From the NCBI GenBank assembly GCA_022747635.1, contig JAKTNV010000018.1, forward strand, positions 558,001 to 622,000: 64,000 nucleotides of DNA, given 5' to 3'. The position numbers and the translations under genes were made by a program. The DNA is from Hetaerina americana (Eukaryota > Arthropoda > Insecta > Odonata > Calopterygidae). Of the stretch, positions 47,281-57,745 are shown piece by piece. Within the stretch, counting starts at the first letter, position 1. The number at the start of each line of letters is the position of its first letter. A model generated the notes under the pieces. It was not told the DNA's origin and searched no databases. It was given only the letters and a program-made list of their open reading frames with translations.

Positions 47281-48600
47281 GGTAGGGAGTTCGGAGTGTC
47301 GACTGGAACGAGGTGTTGGGCCGAGGGTTGTGGGGTGGGAATGGGAAGGGTGTTCGGGGTGGGATTTAAGATGAGGGTTCGATAGGGTTGGTTCGGGGGT
47401 GGGACGTGGGTTCGAAGGGTGTGATAGTTGGGTTGTAAGAAGGAGGGTGAGGGTCTGGGGGTTTGGAACAGCGGTTGGAGTAGTTAGGGAAGGGAAGTGA
47501 GTTGGAAGGATTGGGTTGAGGGCTTTCGTGGGAGTTGGAATACGGGCTCGGGGTTCTTAGGTTCTGGGGGGGGGGGGCAATGAATAGGGAGGTGGTTGTG
47601 CTTGGCTGAGGTTGGGTGGTAGAATGGGGGTTCCACACGGTGAGGTTGGAATAGGTAGTGTGGCTTTGGTAGGTTCGTTGGGGGTGGGAGGATGGGAATC
47701 GAGATGAAGTGCATTGGGAGGAGGTTAGGAGGAGTTGTATTGTGGGTTTGAGTTGGGTTTTGGACAGTAGTTTGGATGGTTGCTGAATGGCCTTGGGACG
47801 GTATTGAAGGAGGATGTGGGTGGGAGGGCTTGGACGGAGGTTGGGGCCGGTAGGGAGCTGACCCATATGGATGGTGGTTTGGGCACCTTGATAAGTGCTG
47901 GAAGCTTTTAAAATTGGGTTCGGGAAGGAGTTGAGAAGGCGGTATCATACGGTTTGTTGGATGCTGAGATGGTGGTTGTGAGATAGGAGGTGGTGGGAGA
48001 GGTCCTGGAAAAGGGGTGGGACTGGTTGCGATCAGCTGGGAGGCGTTGGATGTTCATTGGTTTTGGGTTGTTGTGACTAGGGTTGGGATTGTAGTCGGTG
48101 TGGGATAGCATGGGTATTGTTGTGTTCGGGTGGGACTAAGTTGGTACAAATGGTGTATGAAATGGTTTTCTATGGGTTGGGAATTTATATGGGGTGGAGT
48201 TGGATGACGGAAGGTGAGGGGAGTTGAAAGAATAGAGATTGGAGTTGGAGGAAGTTGGAATGTGGAAGAGTTGATATGGGGGTGAAGGAGAATACGGGAT
48301 TGGGGATTCGTGTGATTTTGAATCTGATGTTAACAGGGGATTGGTGGGCGAGTTTACCGCAATTTGGAAGGTTTCAGCAATGTGGTTGTAGAGTAGTGAC
48401 TAGTGTGACGGGAGGACACAAGGGTTAGGATGGAAGTTTGGTTTTGGGTTGGAAAAGAGACAGGGTTTGTTAGGTGATAGGAATAGGTTGTAGTTTTGTG
48501 GGTTTGAAGACTTTTGATGAAGTCTCGGGTGTACTTCTGGGTGCAGGTGGGGATGATGGATGAATTGTGTAGGGACAGTTGTTGGATGTGGGATCCATCT
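47281..48600. repeat. Extreme G/T strand-skewed, TTGGGTT-rich low-complexity tract
   Basis: For about 1.3 kb the plus strand is almost free of C and is built from variants of 'ttgggtt', 'gggttgg' and 'ggtggg'. No fixed period is obvious by eye. Minus-strand frames are Pro/Ser/Thr/Asn strings (PSNPTQ type), which I regard as compositional. A decayed array of a short G/T unit is the simplest reading. Confidence 0.55.
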
Positions 48601-48684
48601 GAAGTTTAAGGCTTCTTCAACACTTCGGCCCCAGCAGCCTGGTAGGGTTCTTGCCTCTCGGTGCACGAGAAATATAAGGAAACC

Positions 48685-48855
48685 CTTAATAAAAGGGGAT
48701 CGCGATGGTGCGTTGGCTATCGTACTGGCTTCACACCCAGAGTAGGCTAATTCCGACGCCGGGTTTCTCTTCACCCTTCATCCCTTCCTGTCCATCCCTT
48801 ATGAGGCAAATGACCTCAGCTGTCGGTCGCCTCACCTAAATACTACTACCCCCCT
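48685..48855 (+). mobile_element. tRNA-derived SINE, family S3, head partly decayed
   Basis: A tRNA-like head (gatggtgcgttggctatcgtactggcttcacacccagagtagg...ccgggtttctc) is followed by the S3 3' part (cctgtccatcccttatgagg, aatgacctcagctgtcggtcgcc) and a 'taaatactactacc' tail. Box B is damaged (gccgggtttctc). The 3' part matches the complement of 34660-34745. Confidence 0.7.
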
Positions 48856-48912
48856 TAATAAAATTTGTTTTCTCCGGTGTAACTTTATGGAATTTGCATT
48901 ACATATTCAAAT

Positions 48913-48988
48913 GAAACGAAATAATTGACTTTGTAATTCCACACACAAACAAAAGTGTGTGGAATAACAAAGTAAATTATTTCATTTC
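48913..48988. repeat. Short perfect-type hairpin, 34-bp arms
   Basis: Arms 48913-48946 and 48955-48988 are reverse complements apart from three single-base differences, with an 8-nt loop. The inner ends are CACACAC / GTGTGTG. No coding content. It may be a small fold-back element or one end of a larger one. Confidence 0.85.
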
Positions 48989-49029
48989 AAAATAAAGAAA
49001 CCCGTTCCTCTCTTCTGCGAGTTAAGGAA

Positions 49030-49385
49030 TAGCAGTCAGATGGCCCTAAAATAAACCCAAGTACCTCTCCTCTCTGTGCATTCCGAGGAGTTGTGAACAT
49101 GACAAATCGCCACTGGATCTTTAAAGTCGAGAAAAAGCGAAATTCTTCCTCGAAGGACACCACCATGAAACCCTAAAGTGCAGTCAAAGAAGGTTGTAGG
49201 CGTAACCTTGAGGACCTTCCGGAATCCGCCTTCCAGGGAGCCTTCGAGTCGTGGATGAGCTGCAAGTACAGAAGTGTATCGACGCTCAAGGCATGCACTT
49301 AGAAGCATTTTGAGGCGCTGCAGGCAATATCTGAAAGAAATCTATTTTTCTGAAACTCTGTCCGCTACTTTTTATGCAAAAAAAT
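49030..49385 (+). pseudogene. Mariner relic, family M3, C-terminal fragment
   Basis: Plus-strand text in several frames: SREKAKFFLEGHHHET (about 49125-49165), LKCSQRRL, VTLRTFRNPPSREPSSRG / ESAFQGAFESWMSCKYRS (about 49225-49275), and a degraded end near 49340-49385. Nucleotide identity to 24010-24290 is clear (caaggacaccacca..., cttcgagtcgtgga..., gcaatatctgaaag). Catalytic parts are absent. Confidence 0.75.
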
Positions 49386-49708
49386 TAGTATGTTTAACGT
49401 CAACAGAGAAAAACATGTCTGGAAGCAACAGAATAGGAACGTGAATACTGAATAATCTGTCGAGAATTCTCGTACTAATTCAATCGATCGCCCCTTGGAC
49501 CAGCAGATTTATGTGTATATAAGATGAGGAATAGCGGACGAGAAAGTTCTGCCAAGGGATCAGCCCAGGTCAAATGAGGAGCATTGCTAGAATCAAGGAT
49601 GTACTAGGGAATGGAGAGTCGCACTCAAACAGTAAGTCGTGGCCTTCTTTTCTTTCAACATTTTCTCGTTAAAATAACAAACTGAATACTTATAAAATAG
49701 ATACATCT
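49386..49708. other. Spacer, no recognised feature
   Basis: Nothing recognised. Confidence 0.5.
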
Positions 49709-50975
49709 GTGGTCTGTGCAATAAATATGCAAACGGGTGCAAATCTGGCTGACATGATGCGGACTAAAGCCCACTACGGGGGCCAGTTGCCTCAATGAGA
49801 CCCAATGAGCCATCCGTGTGCATTGATGGATCGTCGAGCTGTGCGCATGGCATGCCAGTTATGTTAGTTAGTCTGTTGCCCTCATGTTTATACCGTTCGG
49901 TGTCGAATAAATGGAAATGGACGAAATCACGGAGCGACGAATCGACATATCAAGTTTTTAAGGTGAACTGCGGTGGTATTGAAGATGTCATTAGGAATTA
50001 AACTGAAATGTACTGAAAGGTGTTTATACGGTGATAATGCTTTCTGAAGAATAAAACATCTGTTTTCAAAGTGGATTAAGCGTTCTATTAAAAATGGCCC
50101 ACAAGACGCCACTAATGATGCAAGGCCCTTCAAAACCTTCCTATCACACGTGTTGACATTGATCGTGTGTGCAATGGTCCCTTGTCCTTCTTACCGATCG
50201 CCCGTATAAACTGTGATCCGAATTATGTTAGCTGACTAATGAACTGAATTTAGTAAAATTATCAACAGAACAGTGCACACACTACTATTTTAACCAAATT
50301 ACATGATTGGATGGATGGAAAATTGAAGAAGATGAAAGCCGCAAGACCCCATGACGGATGATTCAAAGGCCTTTATAAAGACCTCCCTATTCCCTCCTGT
50401 GTTTGGCATGGACACCATTGATTGTGTGCAATGGTCCCTTGTACTTCTTACGGATCGTCGATCAAACTGTGATTCGAATGATTGCTGATGAACTGAATTT
50501 GGGAAAATCAACACTGAACACTATTTTAATACCGAATGACTCGATGGATCCCTGACACACCAATGACACAATCAATGCAAAATTTAGCTCATTATTCAGA
50601 GCATTGATTGGTCGCCATTGTTTCTAGCAATTAACTCAAATCACCATTGAATCTTTGATCACAATTCTCTTCATTATTACTATTAATAGTTAATAAGTTG
50701 ATGATTATTAATATTCTTCACACCATGACAATCACAATGCAGGTGCTGCTCATAATTCAAAGGATTGATTGTTCGCCATTGTTTCTGGCATAAAAATTCA
50801 AATCACCGTTGATCCTTGATCATCCTGCTCCCTATTCTTATAGGTCTTTGCCCCCTTAGCGAATTTTTCCTATTCCCATAAAATGTAATAAAATGTGATA
50901 ATCGGGGAACACTGCATCACTTAAGCACTAGATGTGAGGAAGACACAATAAAGCAGAAAACAACTAAATAATAAA
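49709..50975 (+). pseudogene. Mariner relic, family M1, with internal duplications
   Basis: The left terminus (gcaataaatatgcaaacggg, about 49718) and 5' leader to 49960 match the complement of 18260-18470. The helix-turn-helix region is present twice: 50145-50290 and 50395-50535 share 'gtgtgcaatggtcccttgt', 'aactgtgat' and 'gatgaactgaattt'-type text. The block around the second aspartate is also present twice (50555-50650 and 50722-50825), sharing 'ttcgccattgtttct' and 'caaatcaccrttgat'. The third-aspartate region is degraded (about 50850-50880). The right end is lost where CR1-like copy A begins at 50983. It is non-functional. Confidence 0.8.
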
Positions 50976-51475
50976 AACTTTAATACCCCGCAAGCCGCCG
51001 CAAGGGTGTGTGGCGGGGGGTGTTAGGTCACCAACCGTAAATAGGAAAAATACCACATGCAAAAAAACAAAACGGAAAATTACACCCACAGCTGCGCACA
51101 CACTCATGCAAAAATCCCTTCATCCAACACCCATGCAAACACATATACCGCAAAACAACTAAAAAACTGCACCCCATGATGCAGCACGAAAGCCATCCTA
51201 CAACACGGAAGCCAGGACACAACAAGAGAGAAAGTGAAACACCACTACCACATGAAAATGCACCAAGAAACACTCTACCCCCCAAAGAGTCTGTAAAAGG
51301 CAGGGAATGCGACCCAACGTTGCAGGTAGCAGGAATTTCCCCCCGCCGGGAGGGAAGAGGGACTGAAAGGGAAACTTAAAAACAGATGAACAGAACACGA
51401 ATGAGGTCAATCGGAAAGAATGGGTTATTATAACAAAACACATAAGGTTAGTGGAAGAGCATGCATTTAAGTAGA

Positions 51476-51799
51476 GCGCATCGGGGGGTAGAGTGTTTTG
51501 TGGTGCATTTTCATGTGGTAGTGATGTTTCACATTCTTGCTTGTTGTGTCCTGGCTTGCGTGTAGTAGGATGGCTTTCGTTCTGCATCCTGGGGTGCAGT
51601 TTTTAGTTGTTTTGCGGTATATGTGTTTGCATGAGTATTGGATGAAGGGATTTTTGCATGAGTGTGTGCGCTGCTGTGGGTGTAATTTTCCGTGTTGTTG
51701 TTTTGCATGTGGTATTTTTCCTTTTTACGGTTGGTCACCTAACACCCCCCGCCACACGCCCTTGCGGCGGCTTGCGGGGTATTATGTAGGTGTAGATGT
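51476..51799 (+). mobile_element. CR1-like insertion A2, only the 3' UTR, nested in copy A
   Basis: A 5'-truncated plus-strand copy that contains only the last part of the 3' UTR, the 3' hairpin (about 51745-51778) and a 'gtaggtgtagatgta' tail. It is flanked by AAGTAGA (51469-51475) and AAGCAGA (51800-51806), an imperfect 7-bp target duplication. The copy A sequence resumes afterwards with 'actaattattttttagac'. Confidence 0.82.
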
Positions 51800-51807
51800 A
51801 AGCAGAA

Positions 51808-53482
51808 CTAATTATTTTTTAGACACTCAGGGTGGCAAGTGGAAATTTTGCCATATATAACCCTACAGTTGCTATCCCGTATCGTCCGTGGGAAGAAGGA
51901 GTCCTTGAGTCGGCTAGTTCTGGCATCTATTTCCCGAATTTTATATGCATGATCCAAGCGACCAATGTATGTAGGAGTACGAATCATTTGCGAGACCTCG
52001 GTGCTGAAACATGCGGATCTAAATTTATTTAATAATTTCAATCTTGCATTGAATCGTCTCTCAGCCAATGATTCCCACCCCAAATCCATGAGCATTTCGG
52101 TGACGCTTTGCGTTTTATCGTATGAATTTTTTACAAAACGGGCTGCCCGGCGTTGAACCTTCTCCATTTCCCGAATGAGACCTTTTTCACTCGGATCCCA
52201 CACGCTGCATGCGTATTCTAAATGAGGCCTTACAAGAGCGTGGTAACAACGTTCCTTGACCTTCAAGTCACTTTTGCCGACAATGCGTCTAATGAATCCC
52301 AATTTTTTATATGCTTGACCGCAGACTTTACGTATGTGATTCCCCCAAGTTAAGTCTTTTGTGAATGTGACACCTAGGTATTTTACCGTATCAACTACTG
52401 CTAGGTCACCTCCAGCTAATTTTTAAGCAAATCCCGTTGATCTTTTAAAGAAATTTACCACTGAACATTTATTATAATTTAGAGTCAATCCCCAGTTAGA
52501 ACACCATTTAGTAATGCAATCTAAATCCTGCTCTAGAATAAAACGATCCTCATCCCCAGATATCTCCCGATAGATCACCGTGTCATCCGCGAACATCCTA
52601 ATTTTACTTTTCACTTCGCGGTTCAAATCGTTAACAAAAATCAAGAAAAGCAACGGCCCGATCACACTTCCCTGAGGTACCCCCGACGTGACTCGAACGC
52701 TGTCGGAACTAGCGCCATCAAGGACTGCCCTCTGTTCCCGCTCTGAAAGAAAATCTTTAACCCAACTTATGGCGCCCTTGTTTATACCCGCGACCTTTAA
52801 TTTATGAATGAGTTTACCATGTGGGACCTTATCAAATGCCTTTTGAAAATCTAAGAAGATGGCATCCACTTGCCTACCTCTCTCACCAGATAAAAGTAAA
52901 TCATGTGTAAATTATCCTAATTGGGTTTCGCAGGAGCGAGTTTTCCTGAATCCGTGTTGATTGTCACTTAAAAAGTTAATATTGTCTAGGTGTCTCATTA
53001 TTGAACTGACAATTATGTGCTCTAAGATTTTGCAGCAGATAGAAGTGAGAGATATAGGTCTGTAATTACTGGGATCCTCCCTGTCACCACTTTTAAAAAT
53101 AGGCGTTATTTGCGCGGTTTTCCAAATCTTAGGTACTTTGCACTCTGTGAGAGATTTTTTAAATATAAATTCAAGGTACGGGGCAATGTTTGGAGCTAAA
53201 TGTTTTATCACCCTAGCTGGTATATTTTCGGGACCCGGGGATTTGTTGGGTTTAATCTCGTTAAGCAATTTTAGAATTCCTTGTTGGTCCACTGTTATTT
53301 TTTCCATGGGTGGAGTATTTATTGTTTCTTGGAGATATGCGGTGGCAACATCATTCGAGAAAACGCTTTGGAAGAATGAATTTAGGATGTTAGCTTTACC
53401 CCCGCTGTCTGTATGAATTATATTGCTACAATCCCTTAAGCAAGCCACGGTTTGTTTACTCCCTTTTGCTTCCCTAACATAT
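51808..53482 (-). pseudogene. Copy A reverse transcriptase, two in-frame stops
   Basis: This is the RT and C-terminal part of the CR1-like protein that copies element RNA into DNA at the target site. Text from the upper end: VREAKGSKQ, ACLRDCSNIIHTDSG, NKSPGPENIPARVIKHLAPN, DPSNYRPISLTSICCKILEH, NQHGFRKTRSCETQLG, stop (52912-52914). Then DAIFLDFQKAFDKVPHG (first catalytic aspartate), TSGVPQGSVIGPLLFLIFVN, RMFADDTVIYRE (catalytic pair), stop (52423-52425). Then the thumb and C-terminal part ending in CHPECLKNN at 51808. Catalytic residues are intact but the frame is cut in three. Copy B carries the same two stops. Confidence 0.93.
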
Positions 53483-55545
53483 CTACATCTACATAATACC
53501 CCGCAAGCCGCCGCAAGGGCGTGTGGCGGGGGGTGTTAGGTCACCAACCGTAAAAAAGAAAAATACCACATGCAAAAAAACAACACGGAAAATTACACCC
53601 AGAGCAGCGCACACACTCATGCAAAAATCCCTTCATCCAATACTCATGCAAACACATATACCGCAAAACAACTAAAAAACTGCACCCCATGATGCAGCAC
53701 GAAAGACATTCTTAAACACGGAAGCCAGGACACAACAAGCAAGAAATTGAAACATCACTACCACATGAAAATGCACCACGAAACACTCTACCCCCAAAGA
53801 GTCTAATTGGCAGGGAATGCGACCCAACGTTGCAGGTAGCAGGAATTTGCCCCCGCGGAGAGGGACGAGGGATTGAAAGGGAAACTTAAAAACAGATGAA
53901 CGGAACACGAATGAGGTCATTCGGAAAGAATGGGTTATTATAGCAAAACACATAAGGTTAGTGGAAGAGCATGCATTTAAATACAACTAATTATTTTTTA
54001 GACGCTGAGGGTGGCAAGTGGAATTTTTGCTATCTATAACCCTGCAGTTGCTATCCCGTATTGTCCGTGGGAAGAAGGAGTCCTTGAGTCGGCTAGTTCT
54101 GGCATCTATTTCCCGGATTTTATATTCATGATCCAAGCGACCAATGTATGTAGGAGTACGAATAATTTGCGAGACCTCGGTGCTGACACATGCGGATCTA
54201 AATTTATTTAATAATTTCTATCTTGCATTGAATCGTCTCTCAGCCAATGATTCCCACCCCAAATCCATGAGCATTTCGGTGACGCTTTGCGTTTTATCGT
54301 GGGAATTTTTTACAAAACGGGCTGCCCGGCGTTGAACCTTCTCAATTTCCCGAATGAGACCTTTTTCACTCGGATCCCACACGCTGCATGCGTATTCTAA
54401 ATGAGGCCTTACAAGAGCGTGGTAACAACGTTCCTTGACCTTCAAGTCACTTTTGCCGACAATGCGTCTAATGAATCCCAATTTTTTATATGCTTGACCG
54501 CAGACTTTACGTATGTGAGTCCCCCAAGTTAAGTCTTTTGTGAATGTGACACCTAGGTATTTTACCGTATCAACTACTGCTAGGTCACCTCCAGCTAATT
54601 TTTAAGCAAATCCCGTTGATCTTTTAAAGAAATTTACCACTGAACATTTATTATAATTTAGAGTCAATCCCCAGTTAGAACACCATTTAGTAATGCAATC
54701 TAAATCCTGCTCTAGAATAAAACGATCCTCATCCCCAGATATCTCCCGATAGATCACCGTGTCATCCGCGAACATCCTAATTTTACTTTTCACTTCGCGG
54801 TTCAAATCGTTAACAAAAATCAAGAAAAGCAACGGCCCGATCACACTTCCCTGAGGTACCCCCGACGTGACTCGAACGCTGTCGGAACTAGCGCCATCAA
54901 GGACTGCCCTCTGTTCCCGCTCTGAAAGAAAATCTTTAACCCAACTTATGGCGCCCTTGTTTATACCCGCGACCTTTAATTTATGAATGAGTTTACCATG
55001 TGGGACCTTATCAAATGCCTTTTGAAAATCTAAGAAGATGGCATCCACTTGCCTACCTCTCTCACCAGATAAAAGTAAATCATGTGTAAATTATCCTAAT
55101 TGGGTTTCGCAGGAGCGGGTTTTCCTGAATCCGTGTTGATTGTCACTTAAAAAGTTAATATTGTCTAGGTGTCTCATTATTGAACTGACAATTATGTGCT
55201 CTAAGATTTTGCAACAGATCTACTCATCTACTCAAATAGAAGAAGAGAGATCTACTCAGATAGAAGTGAGAGATATATAGTAGGTCTGTAATTACTGGGA
55301 TCCTCCCTGTCACCACCTTTAAAAATAGGCGTTATTTGCGCGGTTTTCCAAATCTTGGGTACTTTGCACTCTGTGAGGGATTTGTTGAATATAAATTTAA
55401 GGTACGGGGCAATGTTTCGAGCTAAATGTTTTATCACCCTAGCTGGTATATTTTCGGGACCCGGGGATTTGTTGGGTTTAATCTCGTTAAGCAATTTTAG
55501 CATTCCTTGTTGGTCCACTGTTATTTTTTCCATGGGTGGAGTATG
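53483..55545 (-). mobile_element. CR1-like insertion B, 5'-truncated, nested in copy A
   Basis: The 3' tail 'tctacatctaca' starts at 53483; the terminal hairpin and 3' UTR follow to 53985, then the RT to 55545, where the copy is cut off upstream of TPPMEKITVD. It is flanked by CATAT at 53478-53482 and 55546-55550 as the target duplication. RT text is nearly identical to copy A, including stops at 54602-54604 and 55091-55093. A 50-nt local rearrangement (about 55215-55265, repeated 'agatctactca' and 'atagaag' units) interrupts the frame near ICCKILEH. Confidence 0.9.
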
Positions 55546-55550
55546 CATAT

Positions 55551-56899
55551 GACCAGAAAGCTTTGGGGTCAGTGTCCAAGTGCTCGCAAAGTACTTTGCG
55601 TTTAAAGTCCAGTAAAGCGCTACGTAATTGTGTTTTGGTTTCAATTTTAGAGGATCTATATGTGTCCCATAATTGTTTATTCTCAGGGGATGATGTGTTC
55701 ACGCCTGGCCTCTTTACCCTAGAAAGTAGCATTCTCTGCTTTCGAAGGGCTTTTCTAACGTCTTTATTGTACCACCTGGGGTCGCGATTTGCTTTAACGT
55801 ATTTTATAGGTATGAAATCTACGATTCCTTTTTGCATGATATTGACAAATTCTGTCCAAGTTTCTTCCACGTTGACATGACTTAAGCGGGTTTTGAACTC
55901 GGGTAGTGAAGAGTTTAATTGATTGGCAAAAGATTCAAAGTCTGCTTTATGGTAATTATAAATTTTTCTTTTTGGTTTAACAATCTTTTTTATTTCTATG
56001 TCCAAGTGGACATTAATTGCTTTATGGTCACTCAAGCCCTCATCAGTTAATAGACTAATAATACGTTCAGGCGCGTTTGTAAGAAATAGATCCGATATGT
56101 TCTTTCCACGGGTGGGCATGCGTACTGCTTGATGGAGGGAGTTTCTTTGAACCAATTTTATCATGGAATTGCAAGATTCGCGATCGCGGGTCCCAGATTT
56201 AACGATATTGTTGTCCCAATCTATACCAGGGAGGTTAAAGTCGCCACCAATTATGTTTATGCTGTTATTATATTTACCTGTAAAATTGTAAATTTGATCG
56301 TTGAGGGTGTGAAGTGTTTTCAAATCTGAGTCAGGAGGTCTGTAGAAAGAGCATAAATTTATGTTGGGTTGATTGGTCCGTATTAAGGTGCACCAAACAC
56401 TTTCTATGTTATTAATTTCAAATGAAACTTGCCTGCTTTCAAAATGACTTTTAACTGCCACGAAAACCCCTCCTCCGGGTCTTGTATCTCTATCGTGTCG
56501 GTAAACTTTGAAATCTATTGGGAAAATTTCTTGGTCGTTTATGTCATTGCACAGCCAACTCTCTGTGCCTAATACTATATCAGCGGAATGAGTTTGGATT
56601 ATGTGTTCTAGATCCGCTGATTTGTTCTTGAGGCTTCTGCAATTTATAACAAGTATAGTTAAATTATTTTGATGTTGAATAACGTCCTTATTTGTGCCTG
56701 ACTGTAATTTGGGACGCCTTTGTGGGGAAGTGCGTGTCACATGTCTTTCGAAATCAATGCCAGTGTTGTCGGTGACTTTTATATTTTTATTAATAATATT
56801 ATACGCGCTATCCCCAGATGTTACTGACCCACTAAGTGACCTGCCCTCTATCCTCTTCTTGTTTGTGTTCATGTTGCATCTTTGTTTAACTTGATCCAA
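55551..56899 (-). CDS. Copy A apurinic-type endonuclease ORF (5' part of the CR1-like protein)
   Basis: The open frame begins at ATG 56899 and runs without a stop to the nested insert. Residues about 80-300 form the endonuclease that nicks the target. The start is LTILVINCRSL with N86, E113 lies in GTESWL, then YRPPD at 186-190, GGDFNLPGIDW with D220 and N222, D270 in ISDLFLT, and the closing SDH at 290-292. All catalytic positions seen in this family are present. Residues 1-75 are a basic, serine-rich leader without a recognised domain. About 160 residues after the endonuclease form the linker to the RT (RDPRWYNKDVRKALRKQR, then AFWSY). The frame continues beyond the original element for about 20 codons into insert B. 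Expression of an endonuclease-only fragment is possible but not shown. Confidence 0.88.
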
Positions 56900-57406
56900 T
56901 ACGTTTTAGTGCCCTTTGAAGATCCTCCTGGTTTTCTGCTATCATTGGAATATCGTCGGCGAAGCGTAGCATGTTAATCTCTTCTCCATTGATCCCAATT
57001 CTGTTTAATCTGATGCCTTGTGCTTCTCTTATTGCCTCCTCCAGGTATTGTTCAACAATGCAGGTGAGAGGTTGCATCCTTGTCTAACTCCTTTCTTAAT
57101 TTCAGCCTCTCTATGGCGTCCATCTTTCACTCGCATTGTGGCATTTTGCTTCTTGTATAGCTGATGGATTATTCTTCTGTCGTTGTGATCTATTCCGAGT
57201 TTTTCCAGCAGTCCAAACATCTTGTTCCATTCCGCATTGCCGAAGGCTTTCTCCAAGTCCACAAATGCCACAGTTGCACAGTTGCTTGTTCACACGTATT
57301 GTTTTCTCTATCGCAATTCTCAGAGTAAAACTTCCCTGGCTCCTCTGTTCTTCCTAAAGCCAAATTGGTTTCCCTATAGGTTATCTTTAATTTTCCTTTC
57401 CATACT

Positions 57407-57537
57407 TCTACATCTACATCTACATAATACCCCGCAAGCCGCCGCAAGGGCGTGTGGGGGGGGGGGTGTTAGGTCACCAACCGTAAAAAAGAAAAATACC
57501 ACATGCAAAAAAACAACACGGAAAATTACACCCACAG
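57407..57537 (-). mobile_element. CR1-like insertion, 131-nt 3' end only
   Basis: A minus-strand, strongly 5'-truncated copy with three 'tctaca' tail units, the terminal hairpin (about 57430-57465) and 70 nt of 3' UTR ending at 'cacccacag'. It interrupts the RTE-like LINE between LMRI and the FGFRK region. No convincing target duplication longer than TACT was found. Confidence 0.85.
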
Positions 57538-57745
57538 TTTACTATTTAAAATTACTTCGTCTTTTTATTCGCATTAGTATTTTTGATGCATGTGGCACAA
57601 GGCTCAAGGTTCGGTGTTTCGTATATTTCTCCGCCCTCGTCTTCTTTGGTATCTCAATCATTACACTCCTTGGGAAGTCTTCAGGAAGACTGCCGTCTTT
57701 GTAACTATCTTTGATGATTCCATACAGGTTGTCCTTGGCTTTATA

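Larger units (their letters stand above)
50983..56900 (-). mobile_element. CR1-like LINE copy A, near full length, split by two nested insertions
   Basis: One minus-strand element: 3' end at 50983 (terminal hairpin, no TGTAGA tail), 3' UTR to 51475, RT from 51800 to 53482, and endonuclease from 55546 to 56900. It is interrupted at 51476-51799 by a plus-strand copy and at 53483-55545 by a second minus-strand copy, both of the same family. If the second insert and one CATAT duplicate are ignored, the protein text runs across the break as AFWSY then VREAKGSK, as expected for the CR1 region between endonuclease and RT. The RT frame has stops at 52423 and 52912. The 5' end abuts an RTE-like LINE. 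Confidence 0.88.

Noticed and set aside
46383..47285. 300-codon plus-strand frame in GC-rich DNA
   Set aside because: It overlaps equally long frames on the opposite strand, has no recognisable domain and is Gly/Arg-rich by composition.
47366..48111. Proline/serine/threonine-rich minus-strand frames
   Set aside because: The opposite strand is almost free of C, which creates such frames without selection.
57590..57745. N-terminal extension of the copy C reverse transcriptase frame
   Set aside because: The frame is open by chance through the host LINE; the element begins at 57743, as shown by the target duplication.
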